Of a stretch of DNA of 64,000 nucleotides, positions 61,321 through 64,000 are shown piece after piece. The notes below the pieces were generated by a model that was not told the DNA's origin, searched no databases, and saw nothing but the letters and a program-made list of their open reading frames with translations. How positions within the stretch are numbered: the stretch's first letter is position 1; every line of letters begins with the position of its first letter. This stretch comes from Corynebacterium sp. HMSC036D02 (GTDB lineage Bacteria > Actinomycetota > Actinomycetes > Mycobacteriales > Mycobacteriaceae): contig NZ_KV827693.1 of NCBI RefSeq assembly GCF_001836165.1, forward strand, positions 62,001-126,000, given 5' to 3'. Both the position numbers and the translations under genes were made by a program.

Positions 61321-63039
61321 TTAGGCCACCTCCGAGGTCTTCTGGGATTCCACAATCTCGCGGTACGTCTCGGAGGACTCGAGCAACTCCTCGTGCGTGC
61401 CGCGGGCCACGACGCGCCCGGCGTCCATGACCAGGATCTGATCCGCGTCCACAATCGAGCTCACGCGCTGCGCCACGATGATGGTCGTCGCCTCCGCGGT
61501 GTATTCCCGCATGGCGTCGCGTACCGCGGCATCCGTGAGGACATCGAGCGCGGAGAAGGAATCATCAAAGAGGTACACCAGCGGTCGCGCCACCAGCATG
61601 CGCGCGATGGACAGACGCTGGCGCTGGCCACCGGAGACGTTGGTGCCGCCCTGGGAGATGTGCATGTCGAGGTCCTCAACGAAGTCAGCTTGCGCCACGC
61701 GCAGCGCCGCCCACAATTCCTCATCGCTGGCCTCCGGCGCACCCAGGCGCAGGTTGGAGGCCACGGAACCGCTAAACAGGTACGGTTTCTGCGGCACGAG
61801 GCCCACTCGCTTGACGACGTCCCCTCGTGCCATATCGGCGATATCGGTGCCGTCGAGAAGCACGCGGCCCTTCGTTGGGAGGTAGAGGCGCGGGATGAGG
61901 GACAGCGCGGTGGTTTTGCCGGAACCGGTCGCGCCGATGAGAGCGGTTGTGGTGCCGGGGGTGGCGGTGAAGGAGACGTCGTGAAGCACGGGCGCTTCCG
62001 CGCCGGCGTACTGGAAGGTGACGTTGTCGAACTCGACCACGCCCTCGGAGCGCTCCGGGGTGAGCGGGGTAGCGGGCTCGACGATGGAGGGATCGTGCTC
62101 GAGGACGTCGGTGATGCGGCGCGCGCAAATGACGGCGCGGGGCAGCATCATGGCCATGAAGGTGCCCATCATGACGGCCGCGAGGATCTGCAGCAGGTAC
62201 TGCAGGAAGGCGGTCAGGGAGCCGACTTCCACGAGGCCATCGTCGACGCGGTGGCCGCCGAACCACAGGACCGCGCCCGTGGCTACGTTCAGGATGACGG
62301 TGATGATGGGGAACATGAGGATGAACAGCTGGCCGACCTTCAGGGAGAGGTTGGTGATGTCACGGTTGGCGGTGCGGAAGCGCTCGGACTCGTGTTCCTC
62401 GCGGGTGAAGGCGCGGACGACGCGGATGCCGGCGATTTGCTCGCGCAGGGTGCCGTTCATGACGTCGAGCTTGCCCTGCCAGGCGCGGAAGAGCGGCATG
62501 AGGCGGACGATGATGACGGAAATGGCAGCGAGCAGCACGATGACGGACACCGCGACGAGCCAGGACATGCCGGCGTCTTCGCGAATGGCCATGATGATGC
62601 CGCCGATGGACATGATCGGTGCGGCAACCATGAAGTTGAGCATCATCATGTAGACCATCTGGATCTGTTGGACATCGTTGGTGCCGCGGGTGATGAGGGT
62701 GGCGGTGCCGAAGTTGCTCATGTCTTCGGCGGAGTAGCGGGTGACGCGGCGGAAGACTTCGGAGCGCAGGTCGCGGCCGAGGCCCATGGCGGTGCGGGAT
62801 CCAAACCAGATAGCGGCGATGGCGGCGCTGACCTGGATGAAGGCCACGATGAGCATGATGCCGCCGGTGTGCCAGATGTAGTCGATGTCTACTTGGGCAA
62901 CGCCCTTGTCGATGATCTTCGCGTTGAGCGAAGGGAGGTAAAGCGTTGCTGCGGTGGACAGTGCTTGGAGAAGCAGCACCGCGATGACGTAGCCGGTATA
63001 CGGCTTCGAGCGGGATATGAGGATACGTAGGAGTTCCAT
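61321..63039 (-). CDS. Heterodimeric ABC exporter, subunit with degenerate Walker B
   Basis: This 572-residue half-transporter has six membrane helices to about 315 and an ATPase domain. Walker A is GATGSGKTT and the signature VSGGQRQR is canonical. Walker B reads VYLFDDSFSALD, with Asp in place of the catalytic Glu. With the altered ISAGE signature of the partner this gives one degenerate and one full ATP site. ATG 63039 is used, since it begins the MELLRIL membrane start; a TTG 12 codons earlier is an alternative. The next gene upstream (short reductase-like protein) is 180 bases away, so the pair has its own promoter. Confidence 0.9.
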   Translation of the reverse strand: MELLRILISRSKPYTGYVIAVLLLQALSTAATLYLPSLNAKIIDKGVAQVDIDYIWHTGGIMLIVAFIQVSAAIAAIWFGSRTAMGLGRDLRSEVFRRVTRYSAEDMSNFGTATLITRGTNDVQQIQMVYMMMLNFMVAAPIMSIGGIIMAIREDAGMSWLVAVSVIVLLAAISVIIVRLMPLFRAWQGKLDVMNGTLREQIAGIRVVRAFTREEHESERFRTANRDITNLSLKVGQLFILMFPIITVILNVATGAVLWFGGHRVDDGLVEVGSLTAFLQYLLQILAAVMMGTFMAMMLPRAVICARRITDVLEHDPSIVEPATPLTPERSEGVVEFDNVTFQYAGAEAPVLHDVSFTATPGTTTALIGATGSGKTTALSLIPRLYLPTKGRVLLDGTDIADMARGDVVKRVGLVPQKPYLFSGSVASNLRLGAPEASDEELWAALRVAQADFVEDLDMHISQGGTNVSGGQRQRLSIARMLVARPLVYLFDDSFSALDVLTDAAVRDAMREYTAEATTIIVAQRVSSIVDADQILVMDAGRVVARGTHEELLESSETYREIVESQKTSEVA

Positions 63040-63102
63040 AGACCAACGTTTCGTGTGAGCGGCCTGGAAGGCCAAAGGTCAATGACCGCGCAAGTCTATC
63101 CG

Positions 63103-63192
63103 TTTCCCTGCGCGAGCGTCTAGCTTGCGCGTCTAGCGAGTGCGGTGGTGCAAGGACTGGCAGCAGGCTTCCCCATTTCCCTGCGCGAGCGT
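63103..63192. repeat. Two 17-base direct repeats upstream of the ABC pair
   Basis: TTTCCCTGCGCGAGCGT at 63103-63119 and again at 63176-63192, each followed by a similar stretch of CGCG and AGC units. They lie in the 180-base space upstream of the exporter genes. They could be regulator sites or a short remnant repeat. Confidence 0.5.
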
Positions 63193-63219
63193 TGAGCTCG
63201 CGCGTTTAGCTCGCGCGCG

Positions 63220-63636
63220 TTAGAAGCAGACCGGTGCGCGCTGCGCGCGGGCCGTGACGGCGGCCCAGTCCTCAACGTCGTCGGTGGGGCCGCACAGGCC
63301 CTCCCACGTGGTGATGGCCACGCCGCGGGCCATGAGTTCCAAAAGAACAAGGTGGCGGTCGCCGGAGGCGGAGAGCTGGTTGAGATCCGAGTGGTTGATG
63401 TCCGCGTCCGGGCCATAGCCCACGCGGACGTTGCCGATGAGCCGCAGGCGCGGCGTTGTCCCCTTCGGGCAGGGGGCGGCAGCGGATTCCGCGCCGGAGA
63501 GCCCGGCGAAGCGGCGCAGCAAACCGAAGGGCGCGGGGCGCTCGCAGTAGAGGTCCACGCACAGCCCGGCCCTGATGAGCCGTTCGGCGGTGGAGAGCGC
63601 GGCGGGGCTGTCCCCGACAATTGCGACACGCTGCAT
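63220..63636 (-). CDS. Short ferredoxin-NADP-reductase-like protein (N-terminal FAD-binding part only)
   Basis: This 138-residue protein begins like ferredoxin/NADP reductases of the FprA type (RVAIVGDSPAALSTAERLI, then PAPFGLLRR and RLIGNVRVG). The glycine loop is degenerate (GDSPAA for GSGPAG), and the frame ends where a full protein would go on for about 300 residues. There is no further coding sequence in the same direction before the repeats. In C. glutamicum an Fpr gene (fpr2) heads the cys cluster, so this looks like a remnant or a cut-down relative, divergent from cysH. Its start at 63636 faces the McbR-type box. Confidence 0.6.
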   Translation of the reverse strand: MQRVAIVGDSPAALSTAERLIRAGLCVDLYCERPAPFGLLRRFAGLSGAESAAAPCPKGTTPRLRLIGNVRVGYGPDADINHSDLNQLSASGDRHLVLLELMARGVAITTWEGLCGPTDDVEDWAAVTARAQRAPVCF

Positions 63637-63663
63637 GAGAACCTCTTCAGTTCGGTAGAGATA

Positions 63664-63679
63664 GACTGTCTAGTCTGTA
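63664..63679. promoter_or_regulatory. McbR-type operator between the reductase-like gene and cysH
   Basis: TAGAC-TGTCTA-GTCTG matches the C. glutamicum McbR consensus TAGAC-N6-GTCTA in nine of ten defined bases. McbR represses sulfur-assimilation and methionine genes, so its presence 120 bases before cysH is a strong functional fit. Confidence 0.7.
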
Positions 63680-63798
63680 AATCTAGTCCGCTCGGTTCAT
63701 TCTGGCTAATTTTTATTCTCCCTACTACCCAAGCTCACAGCCCTCGCACCCCACTGTGGGGCTGCGCACACGCCCGCCTCCCTTTAATGTGAGGTGTC

Positions 63799-64000
63799 AT
63801 GACCGAACCGATTAACCTGCTGGACCGCAGCGACTACCGCGACCCCAGCATTAGCCCCGAAGGCACCCGCGACACCGCGCCGCTCGAGCCTGCCGTGGCC
63901 CAGCGCAACCAGGAACTCGTCGACGAGTGGGCCGACAAGCTTTATGACGCCTCTGCCGAGACCATCACCGAATGGGCCGCCGAGCACGCGCCCGGCCGCC
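63799..64000 (+). CDS. cysH: Phosphoadenylyl-/adenylyl-sulfate reductase CysH (3' partial)
   Basis: Only the first 67 codons lie in the window. The N terminus (INLLDRSDYRDPSISPEGT, then QELVDEWADKLYDASAETI, EWAAEHAPGR) resembles the start of C. glutamicum CysH, which runs DPEISPEGPRTTTPL and LYDASAQEILEWTAEHTPG by memory. CysH reduces activated sulfate to sulfite for cysteine synthesis. GAGG at 63791 is the ribosome site for ATG 63799. An McbR-type box lies upstream. In C. glutamicum cysH follows cysI; here no cysI lies upstream in the window, so the order may differ or cysI may be downstream. Confidence 0.82.
   Translation, partial: MTEPINLLDRSDYRDPSISPEGTRDTAPLEPAVAQRNQELVDEWADKLYDASAETITEWAAEHAPGR

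Noticed and set aside
60202-63030. A 942-codon open frame on the + strand opposite the ABC exporter pair
   Set aside because: It is a shadow: rich in His, Gly, Asp and Glu, no domain, no ribosome site, and it lies over two full ABC genes with intact motifs.

Overview
The window is chromosomal DNA from a high-GC, mycolic-acid-containing actinobacterium. Almost every gene matches, in identity and order, the cell-envelope region of Corynebacterium (compared from memory with C. glutamicum and M. tuberculosis; no search was run). The SpaD-type sortase pilus locus and the corynebacterial-style sulfur-control box (McbR) before cysH also point to Corynebacterium. I cannot name the species; a skin or clinical species other than C. 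glutamicum is the likeliest source.

Region 1 (1-16.9 kb, + strand) is the arabinogalactan/mycolate block. It runs: end of a PAP2 phosphatase, decaprenyl-phosphate phosphoribosyltransferase (ubiA), arabinofuranosyltransferase aftB, two secreted mycolyltransferases (the second a Cop1-type with LGFP repeats), a DUF732-like lipoprotein, a cutinase-like lipase (Rv3802c type), fadD32, pks13 and accD3. A 33-residue amphipathic peptide gene with a clear ribosome site and its own terminator follows accD3; it is a candidate mycomembrane peptide. Region 2 (16.9-25.3 kb) holds an HNH/DUF222 gene, then a compact minus-strand operon trmB - NYN protein - MmpL3-like cmpL1 - flippase-like membrane protein - DUF3054. 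The last gene is broken by an in-frame TAG. pckG diverges from this operon.

Region 3 (25.4-34.6 kb) is a second envelope block ordered like Rv0224c-Rv0228 plus aftD: methyltransferase (MtrP-like), glycosyltransferase, membrane protein, DUF3068 protein, acyltransferase (TmaT-like), aftD and DUF2613. Regions 1-3 together cover mycolate synthesis, acetylation, export and transfer, and arabinan building. Region 4 (34.6-39.7 kb) has a universal stress protein, a GH3 lipoprotein, a VanW protein and an ABC exporter.

Region 5 (39.7-48.4 kb) is an accessory pilus locus next to a tRNA-Gly gene. A 640-bp AT-richer leader carries a good promoter. It is followed by a major pilin (LPNTG), a class C sortase, a base-type pilin (LAMTG), a large tip-type pilin (LPKTG), and a second class C sortase on the opposite strand behind a shared bidirectional terminator. 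Two hairpins between major pilin and sortase may set the shaft:machinery ratio.

Region 6 (48.4-64 kb) returns to ordinary genes: dcd, UDP-glucose dehydrogenase, YibE/F, a second HNH/DUF222 gene, alaT, a DUF1707 protein, a Kef-type antiporter, an iron-sulfur reductase with a long Pro/Ala tail, a heterodimeric ABC exporter with one degenerate ATP site, a short ferredoxin-reductase-like protein, and the start of cysH behind an McbR-type box. I saw no CRISPR array, insertion sequence, prophage or rRNA.
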